Source: Muricea muricata (taxonomy: Eukaryota > Cnidaria > Anthozoa > Malacalcyonacea > Plexauridae). From it: 64,000 bases of DNA. The stretch's first letter is position 1, and each line of letters begins with the position of its first letter. The position numbers and the translations under genes were made by a program. The notes beneath the pieces were generated by a model that searched no databases, was not told where the DNA came from, and was given only the letters and a program-made list of their open reading frames with translations. The DNA lies in the NCBI GenBank assembly GCA_963855995.1, contig OY979718.1:32430982-32494981 (forward strand), in the 5' to 3' direction. This document shows, piece by piece, positions 1 to 11,164 of the stretch.

Positions 1-344
1 AGTTTTCTTGTTTCTGGTAAAGCACGGGTCTTTGTAAGTATTAGATAACACTATAACTATCTGTAAATTACATCGTAGTAGCTTACATTGTAAATAAACA
101 ATAAAACTACTATAACTTAGTAATTATTACCCCAATAAACGAAATTTAACACCAACCTCGCTAACTCGAACCCCCGCTAATTCGAACAATATTTCGTTTC
201 CCTTGAGAGTTCGAGTTAGCGGAGTTCTACTGCAGTAGTTTTATTCTTCATTTACAACGTGAGCTACTACGGTATAATTTACAGATAGTTCTAGTGTTAT
301 CTGATACTTACAAAGACCCGCGCTTTACTAAAAACAAGAAAACT
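1..344. repeat. Foldback MITE with arms of about 118 bp
   Basis: The first ~118 bases reappear inverted and only slightly changed at about 228-344, starting with AGTTTTCTTGTTT and reading inward through CGGGTCTTTGTAAGTA. The centre (about 120-230) is not part of the arms. The left terminus lies at or before base 1, so no target duplication can be tested. No coding capacity is present. The superfamily is unknown. Confidence 0.8.
153..232. repeat. Pogo/Tigger-like mini-element nested in the foldback MITE
   Basis: Short inverted segments CGCTAACTCGAAC and GTTCGAGTTAGCG face each other, and the right end runs into GGAGTTCTACTG. This 'ttcgagttagcggggttctactg' style of terminus is typical of pogo/Tigger relatives in invertebrates. 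It sits between the two arms of the larger MITE, so it probably arrived later. The left end is degraded. Confidence 0.5.
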
Positions 345-539
345 ACAAACGAATCTCTAAGGCCAAGGTTCAGTTCTAATGTCAATCCATTTGTATTTCT
401 TCCAAATAATATTTGATGCTCCTTTGCTGCTGACTTTGTCTCATATTTCGCTCGGAAGCAAATTTTAGGTTATGAATGTTTGAAGCTATACTGTATGTAT
501 AACATTGATTAAACTGTTGTTGTTTAAATCGAATTTACG

Positions 540-801
540 CTTTCGATTTATGAAATTTAAGTTTCATTTCAGGTTTTCAGGTTCGCGTTTCGAGATTAGA
601 GCTCGAGTTAACCGGGGAAATTTCAAATTTGACCAAGGGAGAATGAAATTTGTTCGAATCAGCGAGGAAATCGAGGTAAGCGAGTTCGTTACCCGGAGTA
701 AATTACTACAAAATGTACTATCAAATCCAGGGGAAATTAGATTTAGTTCGAGTTAGCGGGGAGTTCGAGTGAAGCGAGTTCGAGTTAGCGGGGTTCTACT
801 G
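540..801. repeat. Pogo/Tigger-like terminal fragment
   Basis: The right end reads GTTCGAGTTAGCGGGGTTCTACTG followed by TA and an (AT)n run. The sub-terminal region carries several decayed repeats of the 'ttcga..' motif. An 83-codon frame over 505-756 comes only from these repeats and is not a gene. No matching left terminus is visible nearby, so this is probably a truncated element or solo end. Confidence 0.5.
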
Positions 802-1794
802 TATATATATATATATATTGCATGCATGTTCTGATGATTAGTTGTAAGATTAGAGTTGCAGTCGGAAGGACCCACTGGAAAAGCTAACTTAGTGAAGTTA
901 ATTTATTCTGCTAACCTTGTTATTCTGCTAACCTGTACCTGTTGTTAATGTAGTCTGTCTAGTAACCGGTCAAAGAAGTAAGTATATATAGAACTTTGAT
1001 TATGCAGCGATGTAGCGACGAAACGTTAGCAAATTGAATTTGATATAAACTTGAATTGTTTGATATGTATGGATTTAAAATAGCTTGCTGGGCATTAATA
1101 CTCAGGTTGTTTTTGCATTGTGCAGTACCTTATGTGAGCGGGCATCTTTCATCTAGTTAAATCCTTGTTATCTTATTACAGAATGCACACTTAATTAAGG
1201 AGAGGGTGTGCCTGAAATCGGCGGTTTCAGGATGCTCAAATTTGGAAGCCAAATGGAATATATTATATTTAGCCAGATAAAACCATATATCATTGGAAAG
1301 CTAATTACACAAGGAATTCAAATATTCTAGTTAAAAGGTTCTATCTGACAAACAGTTTAATATTTTCTACCTTAAAGCATGATCATTCTTTCCGGATACT
1401 GGGCCATGCTTGACAAAAGATATCTGTGCCGATTTACAGTAAAAACATATTGTTTTTTAATTTTTGTGGGCTTCAAAGAGTGCAGAATGTACTAAGCGAT
1501 GGGATTTTTGATATTCCACATAGTCTTTCCATCACATGGTCACAAAATATAAGCTTAATTTATCGCAGAAATTTTTAATGTTTTCCCTGTCCAAATTTGT
1601 AGCAATTTACCCTATGCCAAATTCCATCGCTTAAAACGCTTACCTAGTTGGGCTTTAGCTACCCTGAACATTTGAGCAAAATTGGTAAAATCCCTGCCGA
1701 GATATCTTTTCTCAAAGCTGGAAATTACCACATTTCGGGAAATTAAATTTAAAGTTTTATAATACAATACTGCAGCTAAAAGTCATAAACAGTC
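802..1794. other. No recognisable gene; possibly intron of the Mutator-like gene
   Basis: A short (AT)n run (802-819) is followed by AT-rich DNA without a convincing frame on either strand. The part nearest 1795 could be an intron or decayed continuation of the minus-strand Mutator-like transposase, because recognisable protein similarity stops near 1795. Confidence 0.4.
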
Positions 1795-2814
1795 GACAAA
1801 TTTGCAACTTAATTCATAACAAAGAAAAGTCCCAAAAGAGAGGTGAATCCTTTTTTGCCCATGTACTGTCAAAACTGACTGTCACATCAGTAATGTCATC
1901 ACTGTCCTTGCTCGTGTCGCCTGGATCCGGATCAGCATCGTCTTCATCTTATAAGTTTTCTCAATTTCTCTCCAGCTTTCAATAGCTCAGCCTCTGCTTC
2001 TTGTGCTTCCAAAATAATATTGACTTGGTTGTAATATGCCTGTTTTGATATACATGGCATGTTCATGATGCCACAAAATGATGACAGTGATTCATAACCC
2101 CCCCCAGTCTCTAAAGAATGGTACACATACAACTCTTCACAACAAATGATCGACCTTTATCTGTTGTGGTTGTCGATGTAGGCTTTTTGTGGAACTGTTA
2201 CACTCTGAACACTCCACTGAAAAATCAGATATCAAGCCAGCCCTACCATCAGTATTTTCACTAAGACCAAGTTGACCTGAACTACCACCATGCCACAATC
2301 AACATTTGGAAAGTATTTCAAGTAAATTCATTTAAAATAAATATATCAATTAATATCTTAAAAGCAGAAGTTACCTAACTTATAATATCTTAAGCAGTAG
2401 TTATTTCGCTCATTGTAAGCAAACTGATCAAACAAAAAGGCATTTAAAATAGTAACAAACCTTCTGGACATTTATCAATATCTGGCAACGTGGCTGACAA
2501 CAGGTGTACATCAATAAGTCGGTAACTACTGCTCACACCTTCTTCATTTTCAGCATCGGAGTCACTAGATGAGTGATTGCTAGTTGAAAAATTAAACCCT
2601 TCGGTCGGTAAGTTTATGCCTAGACGCTCCCCAACTGGGGCAGATACTTCATCCAAAGTATTGTCGGTGGTCTCAGTGCACGAGCTTGTTGATGGCTGTT
2701 CATCTTTATGACAACCAGGTTGATTCTCGTCTTTTGACCACGTTGGGACTCCAGAAAAGCCTTAACTCCTTCTTTTGTTTTTGTATTTACTTCTATATCT
2801 TTCTCGCCAACCAT
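1795..2814 (-). mobile_element. Mutator-like transposase-domain gene, decayed fragment
   Basis: On the minus strand several frames together resemble the Mutator-like transposase domain proteins common in cnidarians and arthropods. From 2814 downwards comes a lysine-rich N-terminus, then an acidic stretch ending in YRLIDVHLLSATLPDIDKCP (about 2450-2500), where a GT donor follows. Next comes a cysteine-bearing piece (VECSECNSST), then GGGYESLSSFCGIMNMPC and SKQAYYNQVNIILEA (about 2000-2100). Last is VSFDSTWAKKGFTSL (about 1830-1880), whose D-x-TW matches the first catalytic Asp region of the family. The frame changes near 2640, 2130 and 1950, and in-frame stops occur after the DSTW block. The rest of the catalytic domain is missing. 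It is a broken transposon-derived gene or pseudogene, and one intron may be real. Confidence 0.7.
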
Positions 2815-3559
2815 ATTTTAAATAAAACAACACAAAAGCAGTCGATTTTCGAAAGTTTTCTAGTCACCCAGCGTTGTAATATAGCAATTTCCAAAACAAA
2901 TATGCATAATGGCAAAAATACGCATAGCCAAAGCATGCAACCGCTGCTAAGTATTAAATTCTCACATTCGTAGAAAAAATACTTGTCTAATTAACATTCG
3001 CGTGCTGTTGCGCAGAGTATTTGTAGTGAAAGTTACGTCCTACGCTTTTAATAATTCAGAGAAAATTATACCCATTGCACAAACATATAAAAGAGGTATG
3101 TATCTTTGTGCTAACCAACATTCAGAGTTTCAATTTATATATAATATATATTATAGACTAATTAGGTATCTGAAAATTGAAAGTGAACGCTTTCGATTTA
3201 ATATCTTGTTCCGACTCGAACATTACGGACAGTGAACCCCTTCGGCTGCAACATTATTATTTACGATGTGTGTATACAGTAGTGAGTTTGTTAGATCTGC
3301 GATTTATATCAAATAAGACGCTAGAGGTCAGCCATTAAACCAGGAAATGTACGGAATTTTGTGATTGCAATACCACATATGCTCGCCACCATTTTATAAA
3401 CTCCTCAAATAAAATACTCTTGCTGTCTAGCGGGCATATCAAATTTAAGCTAATCCATCGAGATATAACGAGCAAAGAGAAAAAGTGCAATTGCGCATGC
3501 CAGAAACCAAGTGAATGTCCTATGTCTAATAACTGTCTTGCAAAATCTGTTATCTACCA
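2815..3559. other. No recognisable gene
   Basis: AT-rich sequence with short chance frames only (for example 3002-3235). No splice-bounded exon, RNA gene or repeat family is recognised. Confidence 0.5.
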
Positions 3560-3745
3560 AGCCACGGTGAAAACATCTGACAAACGGCTTTGACCTCGTA
3601 GATCACAATGTAATTATTGCAGAACTTGAAAATCTTGAGGTCCAACCTTTCATAAGTAAATGGATTTAAAGATTTCTTAACCGATCGTGAACAGTGCGTT
3701 AGACTCGGCAATTCGATATGTCGGCACCCTGCAGAATTTTTGTTC
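3560..3745 (+). mobile_element. CR1/L2/Jockey-like LINE reverse-transcriptase scrap
   Basis: Reading + with one frame change gives FDLVDHNVIIAELENLEVQP, then a gap and FLTDREQCVRLGNSICRHPA. This matches the RT segment between the palm A motif (AFDxVDH) and the VPQG motif seen in LINE A (14290-14480). Only about 60 codons survive. It is a dead fragment with no detectable ends. Confidence 0.75.
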
Positions 3746-4789
3746 ATTTTTCACTTGTGATCTAAGATTGTTTATTTTTCAATATTTGTACAAAATGAAT
3801 GTGTATGTGCGTGGTCATGCTGAGATATCTCTCGCAATATTGCTCCATTGGAGGGAGGAGCGGGCAAATGCACCTCACATTCACTTGTGATATTATTGTG
3901 GGCAAGGAACATACTTTTGTATTTCAGGTCACATTAGTTATATTTATATGTAACTTGATCGCACTCAGCAACCAGCAATCTGTACCTAAATATGTCAAAG
4001 ATTTCGTCATTTCTTATTTTGTTTTTATTAATGTTTTTATTAACAAAACTACCGCGATTTATTTGCGTATTTTGAGGAATATGCGACGAAGCGTAGCGAA
4101 ATTATCAGTTGTGAAAATATTACACGTATGCACAACAGTTCATATATGTAAACTCATAATTTGAGTTTGTTTTTGAGGTATGCATGGTGTTTTTTCAAAG
4201 GGGAACCGAAAAGTCCCTTTTTATGCATATTAAACAAATTACTAATAGCCTAGATTGGTATATTTTGTAGTGCGAGTTAAAATGGTGTTTTTAGCTATAG
4301 TAATATCACTTGCGTTTGCGACCACTCCCACATGCGTACATTAGTACATAGTAGGATAAGTCTTCTAATTCAATGGTATGAATTTTATTTGATAACCCTT
4401 CATTTGTTATAATTTTGATCACCAAGTTTCATCCATCAATGGAAAATAAATTTACTTTTGTTCTCATTTGTCTGACACATGCAGGGTCTTTGTTTAGTTT
4501 TCAAATAAAAGGGTTTTCAAGTGCATATTCTGCCTGTCCATCTTTCAGATCATAACATGTATGTCGTGCGTAAATTTACAACCTCAAAATATTTTTTCCG
4601 TAGCAATCGCCTTCGCAATCTTGAGCAATTTTCTTCCAGAAGGGATTTTTTGTTTTCCTTGTCGCAAATTTCATCGGCATCATGATTTTCGCAAATCCAA
4701 ACATATATGTTGGTGATATGCATTCCGCTCTACAGTATTTTGTTTAGAAACCTCTTTAGGATAATTCAGGATTGATTTTATTCAGTTTT
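3746..4789. other. No recognisable gene
   Basis: AT-rich DNA up to the start of the duplicated segment. A 121-codon frame at 3799-4164 has no domain, no signal and no family resemblance and is judged a chance frame. Confidence 0.5.
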
Positions 4790-5300
4790 CGTCGCTAGGC
4801 AAGTGTCTGCATCGGGTTAGCCGTTTATCTACTGCGTATTATGATTTTAAGAGTTTTGTTGAAAAACTGATATTATTTTTGTGCTTCTCATATAGTTTGT
4901 CACCCAAAGATCTCTAACGTAGCTGAAATGGATTTAAATAGTTATGCGAATATCATTATCGTGACAACTTTGGTACCTGCTGCTGTCATATTTTTCTTTG
5001 GTTCCATTGTTTGGTGCTTTCATAGAAAAAGCGAAGCGTTAATGCTCATCGTCATGAAAGGCATCATCACCAGAAAAAATGTCGACCGCAGACCAACCTA
5101 CTTCTTCTGCAACAGGAAACTTCCCTCATCAAGTCGAAAACATTTTTTCTTCCAATCTCTCCTGATAATTTCCTCATGCGTCCAGCTCTTCTTTCTTCTC
5201 GCCATTGCTGATGTTACCTACCAATGTATTCACGATCCAGACGTAGATTGTTTTAAAAAGAAAGATGATGTGAAATTATCTGACACCTATGCATACGATG

Positions 5301-8300
5301 CATAGGCGTACGGGCACCGTTTCAACTGGGGGGGGGGGCAAACAACACTTGCCCGAATTTTCAACTGACCTATTAAATAAGTTATCTAAAAAAGATAACT
5401 GTCTCGTCCATGTCGTTTACCAAAAGTGTCAATTATTTGAGCGATGTCATTCTTGATGGTAATGTTAGCATAGGCACGTTGATCAGTGCAACAGAATATA
5501 ATCTTTTCTGGCCCATTGTTGAGCGAAGATAAGATTTTATGCGTCGCAATCCACTGAACGACCTTTCAGCGGAGCATGATGTGGCAGGAATGGATGCCAG
5601 TATGGTTGCCACCTCATATAGTACAGGTAGTAGGTCGCATAATCCATCTTGAAACATTCTTTCGACAATCCCTGCAGCGGTTTTTGCTCGAGAGCTGATA
5701 TCGTTATTGACAGAGTTTTGATACATGCTCTGTTCAACTTCAAGAAGTTCTTTATCAACTTTGTAAAATTCTGCTACTACTTCAAAGCTTTTATCCGAAG
5801 GGTGCTCGTTGAGCACAACGTCACCCAAAGCACACAAGATCTCTTGATCATTGCTTTCAAATCGTGATTGCATTTCGCTGAGCACTTTGTCCAGGGATCG
5901 ATAGAATGTATTGATGCGATGATGAGTTTGGGTAGTGATCACATGCGCGGTATTCGAAGATGCTGGTTCACCGATAAGTGCTTGCAAACGACGAGATGGT
6001 TTGTTTCGAGGTGCTCTTGCTTCTTTAAATACAAAATCAGATTCTTTGATGTTACTCTTTATTTCATCGGACATAACTTTTGCTCTGTTCCACAAGAGTT
6101 CTAAGCATTTTTCATTACGACAGTTCCGCAGCGTCTTCATGGTAAGGTCAGCGTTACGTTTGGCAGTAATAACGTCAATGTCTTTTCCTTGCAGATATTT
6201 ACTTAAACTCTTTGTATTTAACAATATCACCTTTAAAAGGGTCACACCGAATACAAAATCAAAGTCACAAATGGCATTAATAAGAGCACGGCTATCAGTG
6301 TACGTTCTCTTATCCTTGTCATTTGCAAAAATAAGAAGAGCTTTGACAATTTTCGACATTTGTTCGGTAACTACTTTTACCGCTTCCCATCGGCAAGACC
6401 ATCTAGTGTCACTAAGAGACTTAAGCGTGAGAACAAGGTGATCACTATCTACCTCAAGAGACTGAAACAAGGCATGTCGTTTCGTACTTCCTTCTAGGAA
6501 ATTGTAGAGACTTTGTAATGTCCCCAAAGCGTTTCTGAGTGGTTCCATATCATTCATGGTATCTTGCAGTGCCAAGTTTAGAACATGCGCGTAACAATGT
6601 ACATACACCCCTCGCGGTGAGCATTCCTTCATTCTTGCTGCTACGCCTTTTCGTACACCGCTCATATTGGATGCACCATCGAAGCATTCACCCACAATGT
6701 TTTCCAACTTTAAACCATACTCAGTGATCACTTTCTTTACAAGTTTAAAAAGAATTTCCCCTTCAGTTGACTCCGTTGAAAAAAATCCAACGAATGTTTC
6801 CAATGTTTTGCCATCCAAAACATGTCTTAAGCAAATTGATACTTGCTCTGCCCGACTAATATCTGACGTTTCATCCATAATTAGAGCAAAGTTTCGGCTT
6901 AAAAGCACATCGTGAGTAATTCGCTCAATAACAAAGCTGGAAATGATGTCCAAAATTTCGTTTTGTATGGATGGCGACGTCCACTGGGCGTGACACTTTA
7001 ATTGACTCTGTAACTTCTCTTTAAGCCAGGGAATGTCTTCACATCTGAGATGCAATAGTTCCAATAGATTACCTCTGTTTGTGTCAGACATTTCACTGAT
7101 ATTTTTTCTGTTCTCTTCATGCCCTCGTAAAGATACGCTTTGCTGTGCAGTATAAAATATGCTGGTAATGATAACACGTAAATACTCCCGATTCCGTTGA
7201 ACATCTTTTTGGTGGGCTTCCACTAACTGTTTCATTACCGATGTTTTGTGGTTTTCGTTTATCCTTGAACTAATCCACCTTGCTACTGCGTCTTTGTGAA
7301 CTCTGCTTTTTGCATGTTTTTTCAGTCGGTCACTTTTTTTCCAATTATCAAAACTGAACGTATTATCTGCCATGAACTCTTGGCACGCAAAACATACAAA
7401 ATGGCGTTGTTCCATATTATAGCTAATCCAAGGATACGTGTTATACCACTGTGGATTAAAATCTCTGCTTGATTTTTCATGACCGAATTTCTTTCGATTG
7501 TATTCTTTCAGTATAGGATGATTAGGCATGCGCGGTGACATTAAGGAAGGTATTGAAGGCTGATTGCTTTGGAAATCCACCCTTGAGTCGTGCAAGTTAA
7601 AAGAGGATCTCGACGAGTTAATTGAAGGCTCATTGCTACAACAGGCTTCCACTGATTCTTGAGACCAATGATTAATGGTGAAAATTTCAGCTGAACTTTG
7701 CACGTTTAATGATGGGGTTTGGGACTGATTTAGCTTGGTATCATCGAAGGACATTTCCAAGTCTGATAAGATGTTTGACGACTGGTTATGACACTCAACG
7801 ACTTCGTTTGCGTCCTCTGATTTTTGAGATTGTACAACAGTGATCTTCTCTGTTGGATCTTGTAATTTGGCTGACGACTGATTTTAATTACCGTTTTTGT
7901 CCAATGGATGTGCATCATGTGCAATATCTGAACAGGATATTGACGAACAGGAGGTACTTTCACTCGCTGTCGCATTAACCATCGGACGCTTAGGGGGTTT
8001 TGCACTGCTAACGAAGAAGCTATTAATTTGTAGCTGATGTTCTTCAACCACAACGCTAAAATTTACTTTTTCACCATTGTGTACCATTTTTATATGACCT
8101 TCTTTATAGTCTGAGTCAACTTCTTTTTTGCGCGTTAGGCAAGTCACTCGTTGACGATAGTGCCGTTTACGCACCGCTTTTCCGTTACTAGCCGAAATGT
8201 CACAATGTTACCCACAAACCTGGAAAAACCGTGCAATAACAACTTTACGATGAAGGACGCCAATCCTATAGTTTTGTACTTTAAAACATTTCTGTTATTC

Positions 8301-9213
8301 AACTTATTTCGGGCTTCATTAGTTTAAAATTTTTAGCATGGCTGAAAAACGTGATATTTAAATGCTTGACTTTGAAATTGCACTTAAAAACCTATTAAGC
8401 GACATAAAAATTCCTGTAACTGCAAAGTTTAGTGAGAAATATTTTAAAATAGGAATATCATAGCCATGTAAAGTTTGTAAATTTCATATATGTATTGGCA
8501 TTTCATCTACTCGTATATATTAGCATACATTTTTCTACGGTATGTTAATACATATACATCCGGAGGAAATGGGTGTTCATTCAACTTTTGCAGCAGTTTA
8601 TAAACTGTAGAAATTTTACATGTCCATAATATCCCTATTATACAATATTTTTTCACTAAACTTCGCAATTATGCTAATTTTGGTCAGCTTTTTTTCAACT
8701 GTGGAGGCGATTTAACTGATTTTCATTTCTTCGCTTGTATTCAAATTTTTGAGATCACTAAGTAGGCCTATTTAATTGACTTGCAAAGATAACACAAAAA
8801 TTCAAATTAGAATTCTGTGCGAATAAAATAGACATTAAATCGTACAGATAGTAGCTGAAAAAATCTGTTATTTTTTACCTCACCTTAATCTCTCTAGTAC
8901 ATCCAATTTTTATTGAATACAGCAGTTTTTGAAGAGGAACTAAAGCAAACTGTGGTGTCACTACTTATTATTAATCACATACAAAGTTATTTCAAGTTTT
9001 CATTGTGAATTGGCCTGCTATACTTCATGTTTCAATGCCAAAGAAATTTCAAAGTTAATTAATTCTAAAATTTAGTTTTCAACTTTTCATACACACTGCA
9101 TGATAGAGCTATTTTTGCCCGAACGTTTGTGAATCTTTTGCCCGAATAGCTACATCACAGAAATTTTTGGGGGGGCAGCTGACCCCCCTGCCCCCCCGGC
9201 CCGTACGCCTATG
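5301..9213. mobile_element. hAT transposon, 3.9 kb, with perfect 8-bp target duplication
   Basis: The termini are exact 15-bp inverted repeats (CATAGGCGTACGGGC). They are flanked on both sides by ATACGATG (5293-5300 and 9214-9221), the 8-bp target duplication expected for hAT. Sub-terminal stretches on both sides are rich in G or C runs and share 'ttgcccgaa' motifs. One transposase gene lies on the minus strand (5433-8174). The rest, about 8175-9150, is AT-rich non-coding DNA. Copy 2 of the host segment has the uninterrupted site near 21780, so both ends and target site are confirmed within the window. The perfect ends and nearly intact gene imply a fairly recent insertion. Confidence 0.95.
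5433..8174 (-). CDS. hAT transposase, ZMYM1-like (TTF zinc finger, DUF4371, hAT dimerisation)
   Basis: It cuts and pastes the element by DDE chemistry. Starting at 8174 the frame gives a basic N-terminus (MRKRHYRQRVTC) and hits one in-frame TAA at 7884-7886, then continues in the same frame to 5433. The part after the next Met (7760) is 775 residues. In that numbering: a TTF-type zinc finger at about 100-160 (CFAC with later His residues), a DUF4371-type catalytic core with Asp296 in LIMDETSD, Asp361 in ECFDGASN and CxxH at 389-392, and the C-terminal dimerisation region with Glu732 in SCSAERSFS. All expected catalytic residues are present. The single stop removes the N-terminal ~95 residues or kills the product, depending on whether Met at 7760 is used. 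The closest known relatives are annotated as 'zinc finger MYM-type protein 1-like' in invertebrates. Confidence 0.9.
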
Positions 9214-9535
9214 ATACGATGAATCGCCCGTGAACTGTTCATCGATATCGAGTGACGACTTCGTCATTTGCTACCGTATTAGTGCGTTTGATCCCGAGAA
9301 AGCATTCGTTGGCGCCGCTGCTGGATATGTATTGTTTAAAATGTTAAATTTTGTCTTTCTTCTCGTGTCGCATTTCATGATTTGGATGGCACAAAAGGTT
9401 AAGTGGGGCACTTTCTTGTGCTTTAAGATTGTGGTCGTTTTGATCATTTTTATTGTGCTGTTTGTTCCGCTCATTTTGAGGGTATATGTGGACGAAACAT
9501 TTGTTTACAACAAAGAGATGATAATACTTAAATAG

Positions 9536-9989
9536 TAGAAGAACGTGGAGAATTTGTTGAACACCAATAATAGTCTAAACAAAACGTTTCCTTAAGCTGA
9601 TGTTAATGGCATGTTTAAATATCAGCACATAGGATGGCAGAGTCAAGTATATACAGTACATTAGTCGTAGGAAAATGAATATAGTATGTGTCTACCTGTA
9701 TGAACTATAGCTTGATAATCGAATTGATGATCGGGTGGTTTGTCGAACGATTGATACAGCCCATGCAAAGATTGTTGAAAACTAAGAATCTTCTTGTCTT
9801 GACAAAATTTCAAACAAGGTGTTAAAAATGGCGGCACGTGATTGCACCTTCCTCTAATAAAACCAAAATTTTCGCTAAATCTTTTTATATTTGAATACTC
9901 ATAAACGAGTGGAAGAGACTAATAGCATCACCGGTTGATAAGAATGGCGCAAAGCGTGAGCCGAGTAATTAAAGGCTGGTATATGCGAT
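9536..9989. other. 3' flank of the membrane-protein gene, shared by both copies
   Basis: The sequence matches about 22440-22900 with few changes and contains no frame or known repeat. It is the flank downstream of the deletion in copy 1. Confidence 0.6.
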
Positions 9990-10250
9990 CGGAACGGTTT
10001 CGATGATCTTTGAGAAAACTGTTTTCGACCAACTTAAGAGATATTTTAACGACAACAACCCTTTGACTGCCTGTCAGTCTGGATTTCGTTCACTACATCG
10101 TACGGTGAGAGCCTTGTTGGGTTACCGATAGCTGATCGGTTAATATAGATAATGGCTTAGTTATAATGGTTTGTCTTCATTCATGTGAAAAAAAGCTTTT
10201 GATACGATTGAGCATCAAATTATTTACAGAAACCAAAGAATTATACCAAA
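9990..10250 (+). mobile_element. CR1/L2-like RT fragment inside duplication copy 1
   Basis: With frame changes the + strand gives IFEKTVFDQLKRYFNDNNPL, TACQSGFRSLHRTVRALLGY and later KKAFDTIEHQIIYR. This is the 'finger' region of a LINE reverse transcriptase of a type abundant in cnidarians. The same piece is present in copy 2 (22905-23095), so it was there before the segmental duplication. Confidence 0.8.
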
Positions 10251-10357
10251 TTGCAAAAATGTAAAGTTACTGTTCTGCCCTCAAGTTAGACGTCAGTAAA
10301 GTGCGGTAGCCCGACTGGCTCTCAAATTTGACACGAGTAAAGTGCGGTATACTTTAA

Positions 10358-10516
10358 TTAATCAACTTGTACATGGTCATCTCTGAACAGTTTGTAATCG
10401 AACAAACTTTTAAAAGAACGAGTAAATTCTTCTGTGTATTGCTCAACTTTTTCAAAGAAATAATCACGCATAGTCGGGCCAAAAGTAAACTCTGGAATTT
10501 CAGTTCGTTTTCAGTT
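10358..10516 (-). other. Short unexplained frame preserved in both duplication copies
   Basis: The minus strand has about 52 codons closing at a stop at 10358-10360: TEIPEFTFGPTMRDYFF, then EKVEQYTEEFTRSFKSLFDY and KLFRDDHVQVD. Copy 2 (23240-23395) keeps the frame with a few amino-acid changes and one codon less. Most substitutions change the residue, so current purifying selection is not evident. It looks like the C-terminal tail of an older coding sequence of unknown family, upstream parts lost. No domain is recognised. Confidence 0.4.
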
Positions 10517-10562
10517 CGATGAACTAGTGAGTTCATCCAAATAGATCATTAGGGTTGGAAAG

Positions 10563-10628
10563 GCTAACTTAAAGTTTGATATATTTCAATGACAGTTTGC
10601 TGTATAATATATCAAATTTTAAGTTAGC
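10563..10628. repeat. Short hairpin, arms about 23 bp
   Basis: GCTAACTTAAAGTTTGATAT pairs with ATATCAAATTTTAAGTTAGC across a loop of about 20 bases. It is also present in copy 2 at about 23430-23491. It may be a very small MITE. Confidence 0.6.
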
Positions 10629-11164
10629 ATGTTCGATCAAAGAAGGCAACTAGCTTTTTCTTCTTGCTACGTGGTAGTCGCGATAAAGTATCTGAGGCTG
10701 CTGCTGATATATTATACCCACATCTATGATATGCGTGCCAATTTTTTTCGCCACCATCGCTCAACTGAATGCCACGGTCCTTAGAAATTAATTTAACTCA
10801 CCGACATTATACTTTTTTAAACTCTCCGGCTATTTTACATGCTTCTTTTAAATTTTCCATTGGAACCAGTCTGTATCAATTGGCGGAAATCAGAAGTGGG
10901 CTCTCTGATCGAGTGCATCCGAGTTAGATAATTTCTTAAAGAGAAGACTTGTTTGAACGAGGTACGCGTACTATACTACTCATCGTCAGAGTTTAATCCA
11001 AAAATATTTCTTATTAAATTTTAAAATGCACTTCTAAATCATTCCAACACTAAATTTTTCTTTGATTAACGGTAAAACTCGCAAATTTTTCGATATTTTC
11101 TTCCTGACCATTACATATTTCTCGTATTTCTCGTTACATAGTTGACGATGACCACATGCATCTC
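10629..11164. other. Duplicated non-coding stretch
   Basis: It matches 23492-24085 with small indels. No coding frame, RNA gene or repeat family is seen. A DM zinc-finger exon was looked for here and not found. Confidence 0.5.

Larger units (their letters stand above)
4928..9535 (+). pseudogene. Orphan multi-pass membrane protein gene, copy 1, split by a hAT transposon
   Basis: The ATG at 4928 opens MDLNSYANIIIVTT. The frame is open for 125 codons to the hAT element at 5301, and resumes after the target duplication at 9222 in the same frame (ESPVNCSSISSDDFVICYRI) to a stop at 9533-9535. Hydrophobic segments: TM1 about residues 8-31, TM2 about 73-96, then a Cys-rich loop (YQCIHDPDVDC, VNCSS, VICY), TM3 around AAAGYVLFKMLNFVFLLVSH and TM4 around VVVLIIFIVLFVPLILRV. 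Compared with copy 2, the C-terminal part (a fifth hydrophobic segment and an acidic tail) is lost through a deletion of about 345 bp after VYVDE, replaced by TFVYNKEMIILK. I do not recognise the family. An animal-lineage orphan receptor- or channel-like protein is a guess. It has no introns. Confidence 0.8.

Noticed and set aside
505-756. 83-codon Phe/Arg-rich frame
   Set aside because: It arises from decayed sub-terminal repeats of a pogo-like element.
3799-4164. 121-codon frame with hydrophobic stretches
   Set aside because: No start context, domain, splice signal or homologous second copy; composition as expected for AT-rich non-coding DNA.
5537-7204. Several frames on both strands across the first hAT element
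   Set aside because: They are shadows of the 775-codon transposase frame.
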